From positions 34,097 to 98,096 of the forward strand of contig RDYN01000052.1 of NCBI GenBank assembly GCA_004293365.1: 64,000 bases of DNA. Reading direction: 5' to 3'. The notes under the pieces were generated by a model. It was not told where the DNA came from, did not search any database, and saw only the letters and a list, made by a program, of their open reading frames with translations. Position numbers and translations under genes: made by a program. Positions 51,284 through 60,142 of the stretch are shown here, in pieces. Source of the DNA: Oscillatoriales cyanobacterium (GTDB lineage: Bacteria > Cyanobacteriota > Cyanobacteriia > Cyanobacteriales > Microcoleaceae). Numbering within the stretch: the stretch's first letter is position 1; the number at the start of each line of letters is the position of its first letter.

Positions 51284-52560
51284 TTTGACATACTCCCCGG
51301 CGTGAACGCGCGGGGATTCTTGACACTTCACGGAGATGTGCCACAAGTGGTCTTACCTTCTCTCTGTGTCCGTTTAGAGTCGTGGCAATGCCCTATCCCG
51401 ACTTTGTTTATATTCTTGGCTGCATTCTCATCGCGATCGTGTTCGATACCGCAATTCAAGCATTGAACCGAGCGGATTTTTAAATCCAATTTCCCCCATC
51501 TAAAACCGCAATTTGAACAGATTTGACTTGTTGGTTCCCAGCGACTAATTACCCTAAACTCTCTGCCAAACTTTTCAGACTTAGCCTCGCACAAAGCCCT
51601 AAACTCGTACCATCCCTGTTGGCTAATTGCTCTCGCCAGTTTCCGATTTTTGACCATGCCCGACACATTCAAATCTTCCAAAATAATAGTTTGATTCTCA
51701 CTAACAACTTTGGTCGATAGTTTGTGCAGAAAGTCTTTACGGGTATCCCCAATTTGATTGTACTGTTTCGCAATCTGAATGCGAGTTTTGTTTCGGCGCT
51801 TTGAGTCTTTGGGCTGCCTTGCCAACTTGCGTTGCAGTCTGCGAATTTTTCGGTCTAACTGTTTGTAGCTTGGACTTTTAGCTGATGTTCCGTCGCTCAT
51901 CACTGCAAAGGTTTTAATACCCAGATCGATGCCGATGCTGTGGTTTTTAGCTTCGACAATATCGGAATTAATCTCTACAACAAAGCTCAGGAAATAACGG
52001 TTGGCACAATCTTTGATTGCTGTGACAGAGCTAGGGTCTGACGGCAGTTGTCTCGACCAAATAGGACTAACATTTCCGATTTTTGCCAGATACACGGACT
52101 CACCTTTGATAGAGAAACCCGATTTGACAAAAGTTGCAGATTGACTGTTAGTCTTTTTTTTGAACCTTGGTTGACCGAGTTTTTTACCTTTTCTCTTCCC
52201 TTTTAGGGAGTCAAAATAGTTTTTGTAAGCAACATCTAATTGTTTGAGGGATTGCTGCAATGGCACGGATGACACATCTTTTAACCATGCTCTCTCTTCT
52301 GTCTTTTTAGATAGAGCTAGAGACTTGGATAGAGTGTTGTAGCCGGGATATTTTCCTGACTTGCTTTGAGTTAAGGCATCATTCCAAACAACTCTCACAC
52401 AACCAAACAACTGCGCTAAACTTTGGCGTTGTTGAGTGGTAGGATAGAATCTGTATTGGAATCTTGCTTTCATTGTTTGTCGTTTGTTTTACTATTCCAT
52501 TCTAACAGGCTCAGTAAAATTTACCAAAAAATTAAAGCCGTCCTTAAGGACGGGGTTTTA
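51284..52560 (-). mobile_element. IS200/IS605-type element carrying only tnpB
   Basis: Boundaries are approximate. Right-end side: hairpin CCCCGGCGTGAACGCGCGGG (51294-51314) close after the tnpB stop, where the guide RNA of such elements ends. Left-end side: the perfect palindrome CCGTCCTTAAGGACGG (52538-52553). No tnpA (Y1 transposase) gene is present, so mobility would need help in trans. Confidence 0.7.
51328..52473 (-). CDS. tnpB: RNA-guided endonuclease TnpB (OrfB transposase family)
   Basis: 381 residues, full length. N-terminal helical part starts MKARFQYRFYPTTQQRQSLA. RuvC active-site residues: Asp in SIGIDLGIKTFAVMSDGT, Glu in ILEDLNVSGMVKN and Asp in DRDENAAKNI. A zinc ribbon CSNCG...CLNCG lies between the last two. 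All catalytic residues are present, so it should be active. Known family members cut DNA with an RNA from the element's 3' end. Confidence 0.95.
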   Translation of the reverse strand: MKARFQYRFYPTTQQRQSLAQLFGCVRVVWNDALTQSKSGKYPGYNTLSKSLALSKKTEERAWLKDVSSVPLQQSLKQLDVAYKNYFDSLKGKRKGKKLGQPRFKKKTNSQSATFVKSGFSIKGESVYLAKIGNVSPIWSRQLPSDPSSVTAIKDCANRYFLSFVVEINSDIVEAKNHSIGIDLGIKTFAVMSDGTSAKSPSYKQLDRKIRRLQRKLARQPKDSKRRNKTRIQIAKQYNQIGDTRKDFLHKLSTKVVSENQTIILEDLNVSGMVKNRKLARAISQQGWYEFRALCEAKSEKFGREFRVISRWEPTSQICSNCGFRWGKLDLKIRSVQCLNCGIEHDRDENAAKNINKVGIGHCHDSKRTQREGKTTCGTSP

Positions 52561-53151
52561 AACCCAATTTTTTGATAATCATTTTCTCGATTAATCCGGT
52601 ACAGTCCTCCGCAATGTCTGCGATCGCCCCCGACACGATCCAAATCAACTTTTCAAAGGAGGAGGACTGCAACACTACAGCGCCGTGCGGTGCAGCACAC
52701 CTCTGAGCAAAAGCGTTGCCGGCTGTTGAGGGGTTTCGCCCTGCGCTGTTAAATTTACCCGGACAATTGCCCTCGATCGATCGCCAAACATTAAATTTTT
52801 CCGGGGAAAACTTGCTATTTAATGAATAAGACTTTAGAATCCAGCAATGTAAATCCAAACTCTCAACGAGCAGCCCTGCAAGCACTAACCCGAAATGGGT
52901 CGCAAGTGCCACAAAGCAGCAAAAGCTACCTTTTATAACTCTTTCAACAGCAAAGCATTGGCAGAAAAACTCAGGGATCGACGGTTGTCATCTTGCAACG
53001 AATGCTTTGCTCGCAATACTTACAAATGAATCAAAAATTATCTGCCAAAATTTAGCACCTACAGATGCCTAGTCCAAACGCCTGCTGCGTAAGGTTTAAC
53101 TTACTGATTAGGCTGATTTTATAGTCATTAACTACTTGAGGATTCGATCGC
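52561..53151. other. Intergenic region with a doubtful small frame
   Basis: 591 bp upstream of the GH57 gene. A minus-strand frame (52544-52912) ends in the left end of the IS element. Its last part (FEKLIWIVSGAIADIAEDCT) looks protein-like, so it may be a gene cut by the insertion, but the first part does not; I do not call it as a gene. Confidence 0.4.
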
Positions 53152-55932
53152 ATGGTTTCGATTTCTAAAACTCTGTCCGAGGCGATCCCTGTGTCTGCGC
53201 CAAGCCTGACGGCTGGAACCCAAAGCAGCACGGCTACCGCTACTGCAACGGGAGTATGTATCACAGTTCACGGTCACTTTTATCAGCCGCCTCGGGAAAA
53301 CCCTTACCTGGACGCGATCGAGCGCCAAGCCAGCGCATCTCCATTCCACGACTGGAACGAACGAATTGACAACGAGTGCTACCGCCCGAACGCCTTTGCG
53401 CGCATACTCAACGATCGCGGCGAAGTAGCAGGGATCGTCAACAACTACGAGTATCTCAGCTTCAACATCGGCCCGACCCTGATGAGCTGGCTGGAACGCT
53501 ACGATCCGGAAGTTTACCAGCGGATTCTGGAAGCCGATCGCAAAAGCTGTCAGCGCCTCAACGGTCACGGCAACGCGATCGCCCAAGTGTACAATCACAT
53601 CATCATGCCGCTGGCGAACGAGCGAGACAAATACACCCAAATTCGCTGGGGGATCGCAGATTTTCGCTCCAGATTCGATCGCCATCCCGAAGGAATGTGG
53701 CTCGCCGAAACCGCCGTAGACTATGCCACCCTCGAAGTTTTAGTCGCTGAAGGCATCCGCTTCATTGTCTTAGCCCCCTCCCAAGCCGAACGCTGCCGCC
53801 CGCTAATCTGGCAAAATCAAGAAGGAAACCAACAAACAGATACCGAATGGCACGAAGTCGGCGGCGGCCAAATCGATCCGACTCGCCCGTACCGCTGCTA
53901 TTTGAAGCCGGAAATGCGGTTGATGGCTGACCACCAACTTTCGCCCCTGAGCACTTACCACTTTACTCGCGGACACGGCCAGCAGTCCTCAGCCCCAAAT
54001 CCTCACACTCCCTACATCGATATCTTTTTCTACGACGGCCCGATCTCGCGGGATATGGGCTTCAACGACGTTCTCAGCAGCAGCCACCACTTGGCCGGGC
54101 GCTTGGGTCAAGCAGTGCGGGGAGACCACAGACCGGCCCAATTAATCTCCGTGGCGACAGATGGGGAAACTTTCGGCCACCACAAAAACAGTACCGAAAA
54201 ATGTCTCGCCTACGCTTTCACAGAAGAGTTTCCCCGCCGGGGCTGGACTGTGACGAATTACGCTCATTATTTAAGTCAAAATCCCAGCACTTGGGAGGTG
54301 GAACTCAAACCGGTGACGGCTTGGAGTTGTTCTCACGGGGTCGATCGCTGGCAAGATGATTGCGGCTGCGGTGGCGGCGGCGGGTGGCACCAAAAATGGC
54401 GCCGACCTTTGCGGGATACTTTGAATTGGCTGCGCGATCGGCTGATTCCGATTTATGAGGAAGCGGGGCGCAATCTGTTTCGGGATCCCTGGAAAGCTAG
54501 AGATGAATATATTGATGTCATCCGCGATCGATCGCCCGCTAACATTGACAGTTTCCTCCAACGCCATCAAGTTCGCGAACTCGACGCCGCCGAACAGGTA
54601 GACGCCCTGCGCCTGCTGGAAATGCAGCGCCACGCTTTGTTAATGTTCACTAGCTGCGGCTGGTTTTTTGAAGAAATTTCTCGCCCCGAAGGCGTGCAAA
54701 TTTTGCGCTACGCGGCCAGGGCCCTGGAATTGGCGGGGGAAGTTACGGGCGTGCAGCTAGAAAAGGATTTTATCGATCGACTTGACGAAGCACCGAGTAA
54801 TGTTGAATGCTTCAAAACAGGCGCAGAAGTTTACCGCCAACTGGTGACGACGGCCCAAGTCAGTCTCAGACAAGTAGCCGCCCACTACGCGATTAGTTCT
54901 CTGTTTGCCAAATATCCCCGGGAACAGCGAGTTTACTGCTATCAGGCCCAACAGCAAGATTTCCAAATTCAGCGCATGGGATCGATGACTCTGGCTGTGG
55001 GTCAATTGCAGTTAACCTCGGAAATTACCCGGGAAACAGAGGTGTTTGTGTTTGCTGCGTTCCACCTCGGCGGCTGGGATTTCCACTGCTGCATTCAGCC
55101 TTTCGGCAGCCGACGGTCTTACACTATGCTGAAAGAGCGGTTGTTTGGAGTTCTGGAAGAAGCTTCGGCGGCCCACGCGATTCTGGAAATGGTGCGGTTG
55201 TTTGGGGATCAGTCTTTTAGCTTGCGGGATTTGTTCGCTGAGGAACGCCACCGCATCGTGCAGTTGCTGAGTCAGGAAAATTTGACTCGGTTGGATCAGC
55301 TTTACACTCAGGTTTATCGGGAAAATTACGGAGTGATGATGGCTTTCCACCGGGACGATTTGCCGGTGCCGGTAGAGTTGCAGGTGGCTGCTGAGGTGGC
55401 TTTGGGACACCGCTGTTTGACGGCGGCGAAGGCGCTGGAACTGGAAACCGAAGACGCGGAGTCTCTGCTGGCTGATATTGAAGCGATCGCCACTGAAGCG
55501 GGCCACCTCCGCAGCCGGTTGAAGGTTCCCGAAGTCAAGCAAATTTTGGAACGGCTGGTTTGGCGATCGCTAGACGCGCTGCTCCAAGCCGGATCGGGCG
55601 CGGACGAACCATCGCCTGTCAAGTTAGAAGCTGATATCCGCTACATCGAGCGTTTGATAGCTGTGGGCGATCGGCTGAGTCTCGGTTTGTGTTTGGACAA
55701 ATCGCAGGAACTGTATTTTGATTCTCTGTACAGTCAAATTGTGCCTCTGTGTTTGGGCTGGCTGCAACGGCAAGATGCCTCGACCGGCGACAATAAGGTG
55801 GATCCCGTTATCTTGGATATCGCCCGCTCAGACGGCGGCTGGGAGCTGTCTTCGATCCGGCAGTTGCTGGAGTTGGGTCAAACTCTCGCCGTTGATGTTG
55901 ATTGTTGGTTGGATCGGTTAAGCCCATTTTAG
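53152..55932 (+). CDS. Glycoside hydrolase family 57-like protein with DUF3536 region
   Basis: 926 residues. The GH57 barrel starts near residue 37 with VHGHFYQPPRENPYLD (motif 1). GIADFRSRFDRHPEGMWLAE holds the Glu expected as nucleophile, and ISVATDGETFGHH the Asp expected as acid/base. The C-terminal half (from about 430) is the helical DUF3536-type extension. Family members act on alpha-glucans such as glycogen; the bacterial GH57-DUF3536 group has no firm substrate. The first 34 residues are low-complexity Ser/Thr/Ala. Single gene. Confidence 0.92.
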   Translation: MVSISKTLSEAIPVSAPSLTAGTQSSTATATATGVCITVHGHFYQPPRENPYLDAIERQASASPFHDWNERIDNECYRPNAFARILNDRGEVAGIVNNYEYLSFNIGPTLMSWLERYDPEVYQRILEADRKSCQRLNGHGNAIAQVYNHIIMPLANERDKYTQIRWGIADFRSRFDRHPEGMWLAETAVDYATLEVLVAEGIRFIVLAPSQAERCRPLIWQNQEGNQQTDTEWHEVGGGQIDPTRPYRCYLKPEMRLMADHQLSPLSTYHFTRGHGQQSSAPNPHTPYIDIFFYDGPISRDMGFNDVLSSSHHLAGRLGQAVRGDHRPAQLISVATDGETFGHHKNSTEKCLAYAFTEEFPRRGWTVTNYAHYLSQNPSTWEVELKPVTAWSCSHGVDRWQDDCGCGGGGGWHQKWRRPLRDTLNWLRDRLIPIYEEAGRNLFRDPWKARDEYIDVIRDRSPANIDSFLQRHQVRELDAAEQVDALRLLEMQRHALLMFTSCGWFFEEISRPEGVQILRYAARALELAGEVTGVQLEKDFIDRLDEAPSNVECFKTGAEVYRQLVTTAQVSLRQVAAHYAISSLFAKYPREQRVYCYQAQQQDFQIQRMGSMTLAVGQLQLTSEITRETEVFVFAAFHLGGWDFHCCIQPFGSRRSYTMLKERLFGVLEEASAAHAILEMVRLFGDQSFSLRDLFAEERHRIVQLLSQENLTRLDQLYTQVYRENYGVMMAFHRDDLPVPVELQVAAEVALGHRCLTAAKALELETEDAESLLADIEAIATEAGHLRSRLKVPEVKQILERLVWRSLDALLQAGSGADEPSPVKLEADIRYIERLIAVGDRLSLGLCLDKSQELYFDSLYSQIVPLCLGWLQRQDASTGDNKVDPVILDIARSDGGWELSSIRQLLELGQTLAVDVDCWLDRLSPF

Positions 55933-55993
55933 ATTGGCGATTTGCGATGGCAGAAAATGTAATCACCGGTGGATCGATTGCTGCGGAGAGTGG

Positions 55994-56043
55994 TTTGTAG
56001 TGCGGACTTCAGTCCGCAGCATTATGCGGACTTCAGTCCGCAC
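55994..56043. repeat. Inverted repeat of the GGACTTCAGTCC family
   Basis: GTTTGTAGTGCGGACTTCAG and ATGCGGACTTCAGTCCGCAC: two adjacent direct copies of the palindromic core TGCGGACTTCAGTCCGCA, shortly after the GH57 gene. Confidence 0.85.
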
Positions 56044-56210
56044 GCACGGCGCGATCGGTTTTTGTGATGGTAATTGGTCGGAGATGGTATCAAATGCCGA
56101 TCGGACGGTGGGGATCGACTGAGGCTCGATCGGCATTTAGGTTTCCCGGAATCGAAGTACCGACAAACAACCGCCAATTTTTTTTGAGTCAGTTCTATAC
56201 GCACGCAGAC

Positions 56211-56280
56211 CAAAGAAACCGGATTTTTTACCCTTACTGCGGGCTACGGCGCAGGATTTTCGTAAAAAACCCGGTTTCTG
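56211..56280. repeat. Inverted repeat AAAGAAACCGGATTTTTTAC
   Basis: Arms AAAGAAACCGGATTTTTTAC and GTAAAAAACCCGGTTTCT, the same design as the element at 18671-18735; the trailing CCCCTGCGT/CCCGTGCGT is also shared. Confidence 0.75.
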
Positions 56281-56417
56281 ACCACCCCTGCGTCCAGGAC
56301 TATGAGTTTTCGCTCTACTTCTGTGGGAAGATGAAAAGACTGTCCCCAAAGCCTAAAGGTGTTCTGCACTTGCAGGCTTTGTAGAGTTTTGAAGAAAGAA
56401 CACTAAATTTTTTAGCT

Positions 56418-56651
56418 ATGAAAATTGGCGATCGCGTTTGCGTTAAAAACTCTGTTGTTGTCTACCACCACCCGGAAAATCGCAGTCAACCAGTTGATAT
56501 TAAGGGTCTGGAAGGAGAAGTCGTGGCGATCGTTCACGAATGGCACGGCAGACCAGTCAGTGCCAATTGGCCGGTGCTAGTTCAGTTTGACAAAAAATTT
56601 CGAGCTCACTTCAAAGAAGATGAAGTCGAATTGGTTTCTGCTGAAGCCTAG
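56418..56651 (+). CDS. ftrV: Ferredoxin-thioredoxin reductase, variable chain
   Basis: 77 residues, normal for the alpha/variable subunit. Marks: MKIGDRVCVKNSVVVYHHPE, IKGLEGEVVAIVHEWHGRPV and SANWPVLVQFDKKFRAHFKE, an SH3-like barrel. It supports the catalytic FtrC subunit, which passes electrons from ferredoxin to thioredoxin. The ftrC gene is not in the window. A palindromic repeat follows 22 bp after the stop. Confidence 0.95.
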   Translation: MKIGDRVCVKNSVVVYHHPENRSQPVDIKGLEGEVVAIVHEWHGRPVSANWPVLVQFDKKFRAHFKEDEVELVSAEA

Positions 56652-56673
56652 CTCGAGTATTCTTTTGTTTTGT

Positions 56674-56755
56674 ATTGTTCTTGTGGGATGGGCGTCCCGC
56701 CCGTCCTTTAAAGACGGGCGGGACACCCATCCCACAAATATGTATAAATTATTTA
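56674..56755. repeat. Palindromic element with ~25-bp arms, copy 2
   Basis: Same as 15901-15982: TTGTGGGATGGGCGTCCCGC plus CCGTC, loop CTTTAAAG, then the complement with one change (GGACACCC for GGACGCCC). Flanks ATTGTTC and AAATATGTATAAATTATTTA are kept. Confidence 0.85.
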
Positions 56756-56846
56756 ATTTCAGATTCTAAGCTGTTGCGTGCCGCAGTTCAATTCTATATT
56801 TCGATGACGGTCGAGAATTCTTTTCCCCTCTCCATCTCTCCCTCAA

Positions 56847-57587
56847 CTAAGTGACAGTTTCAAACCCTGTAGTTTTCAATTCCAGATGAGTTTTCATCAC
56901 ATTTGTAGTGGAATCTGATTGCTTGAGACGATAGCCCATACTGTGAACTGTCTCAATTAAATCTTCAGCGGCTCCCGCAGCTTTGAGTTTTTGACGCAAA
57001 CTTCTAATGTGAACCTTGACAGTATTTTCTTCGGGCGGAGATTCCAACGACCAGACGTGTTCGATCATGACACTTCGACTGAGAACACGGCGCCCATTTC
57101 GCAAAAGAAGTTCCAGAAGCGCGTATTCTTTGGGCGTCAGATGGAGTGGAGCCTGTCCGTAGGTGACTTCATAGGTGCTGGGGTTGAGCCGAATTTCTTC
57201 CCATTCTAAAATCGGCCCCGAAGTGCTATTACCTCGACGCAATAAGGCTCGAATCCGAGCAAATAGTTTTTGCAAGTCCACGGGCTTGACTACATAATCA
57301 TCAGCCCCAGCATCAAGCCCATTAATTTCATCACTGAGGGTGTCACGGGCTGTGATCATCAGGACAGGCATAGTATAGCCGTGCGATCGCAATCGATGGC
57401 AGAGACTAATTCCATCCAGTTCTGGTAACATCAAATCTAGCAGCAGCAAATCATAGTTGAGCATCTTTGCTTGATGCCACCCAGATTCCCCATCGGTAAC
57501 TATATCAACAACATAGCGCTGGTCTGTCAAGGCTTCTGCCAACGTTTCTGCAAGGCGCAGATCGTCTTCAACCAAAAGAATCCTCAT
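56847..57587 (-). CDS. ccaR: Response regulator CcaR (OmpR family)
   Basis: 246 residues from the ATG at 57587 (MRILLVEDDLRLAETLAEAL). Receiver domain with phosphoacceptor Asp51 in LLLLDLMLPELDG, Thr in MLMITARDT and Lys in DYVVKPVDL; then an OmpR winged helix (LTPKEYALLELLLRNGRRVL, ENTVKVHIRSLRQKLKAAGA). The sequence closely follows CcaR, partner of the green/red sensor CcaS. It faces cpeC, with CcaR-type boxes in the shared gap, and ccaS lies downstream of the linkers. Expected to be phosphorylated by CcaS and to activate cpeC transcription. Confidence 0.88.
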   Translation of the reverse strand: MRILLVEDDLRLAETLAEALTDQRYVVDIVTDGESGWHQAKMLNYDLLLLDLMLPELDGISLCHRLRSHGYTMPVLMITARDTLSDEINGLDAGADDYVVKPVDLQKLFARIRALLRRGNSTSGPILEWEEIRLNPSTYEVTYGQAPLHLTPKEYALLELLLRNGRRVLSRSVMIEHVWSLESPPEENTVKVHIRSLRQKLKAAGAAEDLIETVHSMGYRLKQSDSTTNVMKTHLELKTTGFETVT

Positions 57588-57854
57588 AAGCAAGAGGCTG
57601 GGGGAAAGTACAAAGCCACTTATTGACTTTTAGACAAGATTGAGTTAGCGAACCAGAGCGGTCTAATTCAAATAGGGCTAGGGCGATCGGCATGGCTTGC
57701 TCCTCAACATTTTATTCGCATTTTGGCCCCAACTTTGTACCGATTTGCGATCGAGATATCAACAAGTTTTGACCCAAGGGAAGCTCTGAAACCATTTGCC
57801 AAAGCTTTATTAACAAATATTGCCAAAAATCAATATTTATTACTTATTGAAAAT

Positions 57855-57899
57855 CTTTCCGATTTCTTTACCGTTTTCTGACTCATTTCTTTACTTATT
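57855..57899 (+). promoter_or_regulatory. Probable CcaR-binding G-boxes upstream of cpeC
   Basis: CTTTCCGATTT at 57855-57865 fits the published CcaR G-box CTTTNCNATTT exactly. CTTTACCGTTT (57866-57876) directly follows with one mismatch. CTTTACTTATT (57889-57899) is a weaker third match, and ATTTCTTTAC repeats with 23-bp spacing. They lie 85-130 bp before the cpeC start, where an activator would bind. Confidence 0.7.
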
Positions 57900-57983
57900 C
57901 TATGTAATTGTAGGTGGGATCGGCATTTGGATGGGGTAAATTCTCCCACCCACTTGATAGTTAATTTGGGAGATTAGTGTTAA

Positions 57984-58844
57984 ATGGCTTTTGGACCAGC
58001 TTCAAGATTGGGAGTGAGCCTGTTTGATGAAACCCCACCAATCGAGCGGGTTACAGGTAACTCAAATGAAGACCTGGAAACCATCATTAAGGCAGTGTAC
58101 CGGCAAGTTTTGGGCAATGCCTACGTGATGGAGAGCGAACGCCTCACCGTTTGTGAGTCCCAGTTTAAACGCAATGAACTGACGGTGCGGGAATTTGTGC
58201 GACAGGTGGCAAAGTCAGACTTGTATCGATCGCGATTTTTCGATAGTTGTGCTCGTTATCGGGCGATCGAACTCAACTTCAGACACCTACTCGGTCGCCC
58301 TCCCCTGGATCTCGAAGAAATGCGGAGCAAAAGCACCATTCTGGATACCAAAGGCTTTGAGGCTGAGATCGATTCTTATCTCGATAGCGATGAATACCAG
58401 AATACTTTTGGAGATGACATTGTTCCCTACATCCGGGGATACAAAACCGAAGCTTGTCAAAGCATGGTGCAGTTTACCCATACCTTCGAGTTGGTGCGAG
58501 GTGCTTCTAGCAGCAGCTTGAAGGGAAATCTGGCAGGTAAGAGTCCGCGTTTGAATTCCCTAGTGATTCAAAGCACGCCAACCGCCGTAATTTCTCCAGC
58601 CAGCAGCGGATCGACATTCCGCAATCCATCCGGTAGCGCTCGGACTCGTCACGGTGCTGGATCGGATGAAAACGGAAAAGTCTATCGCATTGAAGTTACC
58701 GGCTATCGCGCCAATGTGGTGAATCGGATTTCCAAGTTTCGCCGCAGCAACCAGGTTTACTTGGTGTCGTTTAACGAGCTATCCGAAACCTATCAACGGA
58801 TTCACAAACAAGGTGGGACGATCGCTAGTATCACCCCTGTCTAG
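57984..58844 (+). CDS. cpeC: Phycoerythrin-associated rod linker CpeC
   Basis: 286 residues. N-terminal phycobilisome linker domain (about 20-150) with ETIIKAVYRQVLGNAYVMES, VREFVRQVAKSDLYRSRFFD and LNFRHLLGRPP; C-terminal CpcD domain (about 228-284) with KVYRIEVTGYRANVVN and IHKQGGTIASITPV. The start MAFGPASRLGVSLFDETPP and VRGASSSSLKG fit CpeC rather than the phycocyanin linker CpcC. It joins phycoerythrin hexamers in the outer rods. First gene after the CcaR boxes; the operon probably continues through cpeR. Confidence 0.8.
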   Translation: MAFGPASRLGVSLFDETPPIERVTGNSNEDLETIIKAVYRQVLGNAYVMESERLTVCESQFKRNELTVREFVRQVAKSDLYRSRFFDSCARYRAIELNFRHLLGRPPLDLEEMRSKSTILDTKGFEAEIDSYLDSDEYQNTFGDDIVPYIRGYKTEACQSMVQFTHTFELVRGASSSSLKGNLAGKSPRLNSLVIQSTPTAVISPASSGSTFRNPSGSARTRHGAGSDENGKVYRIEVTGYRANVVNRISKFRRSNQVYLVSFNELSETYQRIHKQGGTIASITPV

Positions 58845-58860
58845 TTGAAGATCGATCGAG

Positions 58861-58896
58861 GGATTTTAGATTTTAGATTTTAGATTGAAGATTGAA
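58861..58896. repeat. Period-7 microsatellite ATTTTAG
   Basis: Three copies of ATTTTAG, then two of ATTGAAG, directly after cpeC. Confidence 0.85.
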
Positions 58897-59048
58897 GAAT
58901 TATTCGGGGATTGTAATGAGAATTCGGAGCTTTTATTCAATCAACAATCAACAATCAATCATCAAAAATCAACTATCATTCCGGTACAACTGGAATTGAT
59001 ATAAGCCATGTATTACTGACATATTGAGCCCTTCTCAATTAACCTTTT

Positions 59049-59206
59049 GCGAACAGGCTTTCCGGCCGGTTCCACAAGAAATCCACTCTTTGTGGAACAG
59101 GCCCGAGAGCCTGTTTCTGAAAATGGTGCGAACAGGCTTTCCGGCCGGTTCCACAAGAAATCCACTCTTTGTGGAACAGGCCCGAGAGCCTGTTGCTGAA
59201 AATGGT
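59049..59206. repeat. 79-bp tandem duplication made of nested palindromes
   Basis: Two 79-bp copies (59049-59127 and 59128-59206) differing by one base. Within each, AACAGGCTTTCCGG pairs with CCCGAGAGCCTGTT, and GTTCCACAAG with CTTTGTGGAAC, as nested stems. They lie in the 412-bp gap between cpeC and the next linker and could lower readthrough or protect the cpeC mRNA end (inference). Confidence 0.88.
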
Positions 59207-59256
59207 GCAAGATTTCAGCTACTACCAAATATTATCAGTCAAGGAGATTAATTGCA

Positions 59257-60009
59257 ATGACAGATTTGACAAAATGTGAACTGTGGCCAACCAGCGGTGT
59301 AGATGATGTGCAAGCTGTGATTCGCGCCGTCTACAAGCAGGTTTTGGGTAATCCCCACGTGATGGAAAGCGAGCGCTTGGTAACTGCGGAATCTCAATTG
59401 TGCGATCGCAGCATCTCCGTGCGTGAATTTGTGCGATTGGTTGCTAAATCTGATTTTTATAGCACTCGCTATTTTCAAAAGTGCGCTCCCTATCGATTTG
59501 TCGAACTCAATTTCCTGCACCTACTGGGTCGTGCACCCCAAGATCAAACTGAAATTTCTGAACACATTATCCGCTGTGTTGAGCAAGGCTACGATGCCGA
59601 AATTGACTCGTATCTCGACAGCGACGAGTATCAAACCGCTTTTGGTGAAAACGTTGTTCCCTATTACCGAGGCAGAAGCAGCGAAGCAAATACCAAGCAA
59701 CTAGGTTACAATCGGATGTCGCTGCTCGATCGGGGTTTCGCCCAAATCGACAGTGCCGTCAAGGCATCTCAGTTAGTCTACGCCGTTGCCACCAACAGCG
59801 CTAACGCCATCAAGCCCTCAACCAGTCGAGGAGGCGCCTATTCCGCACCCCAAAAAATGTTCAAAATTGTGGTAACTGGGTCTAAATTCGACAGACCTCG
59901 TCGCCTCAGTAACACGACATACATTGTGGCTGGAGACAATATGAGTCCGCAAATTCAGCGGATCAATCGCACTTCTGGCAAAATTGTCAGCATCACTGAG
60001 ATTCTCTAA
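59257..60009 (+). CDS. Phycobilisome rod linker of CpeD/CpeE type
   Basis: 250 residues with a linker domain (about 12-140; AVIRAVYKQVLGNPHVMESE, VREFVRLVAKSDFYSTRYFQ, LNFLHLLGRAPQDQ) and a C-terminal CpcD domain (about 195-248; MFKIVVTGSKFDRPRR, IQRINRTSGKIVSITEI). AAGGAG lies 11 bases before the ATG. About half its residues are shared with cpeC, so the two are paralogues. Between CpeC and CpeR, a phycoerythrin linker is most likely; CpeD and CpeE cannot be told apart here. Confidence 0.8.
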   Translation: MTDLTKCELWPTSGVDDVQAVIRAVYKQVLGNPHVMESERLVTAESQLCDRSISVREFVRLVAKSDFYSTRYFQKCAPYRFVELNFLHLLGRAPQDQTEISEHIIRCVEQGYDAEIDSYLDSDEYQTAFGENVVPYYRGRSSEANTKQLGYNRMSLLDRGFAQIDSAVKASQLVYAVATNSANAIKPSTSRGGAYSAPQKMFKIVVTGSKFDRPRRLSNTTYIVAGDNMSPQIQRINRTSGKIVSITEIL

Positions 60010-60041
60010 ATCGATCCTGGACACACACACTCTATCTGTAG

Positions 60042-60058
60042 GGTGCGCAGTGCGCACC
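60042..60058. repeat. 17-base palindrome GGTGCGCAGTGCGCACC
   Basis: Perfect stem of eight pairs between the second linker and cpeR, flanked by GTAGG and TTACC, which extend it. No T-run, so it is more likely a processing or attenuation hairpin than a full terminator. Confidence 0.7.
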
Positions 60059-60142
60059 TTACCCCCACAAATAGTTTCAAAACTGTCAACTTGCGTAAGT
60101 CATATAAATCTGAAATCCCGATCGCATTTGCTCGGATCGACC

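Noticed and set aside
52544..52912. 122-residue minus-strand frame
   Set aside because: It ends in the left end of the IS element, and only its last third looks protein-like; kept as a remark within the intergenic entry.
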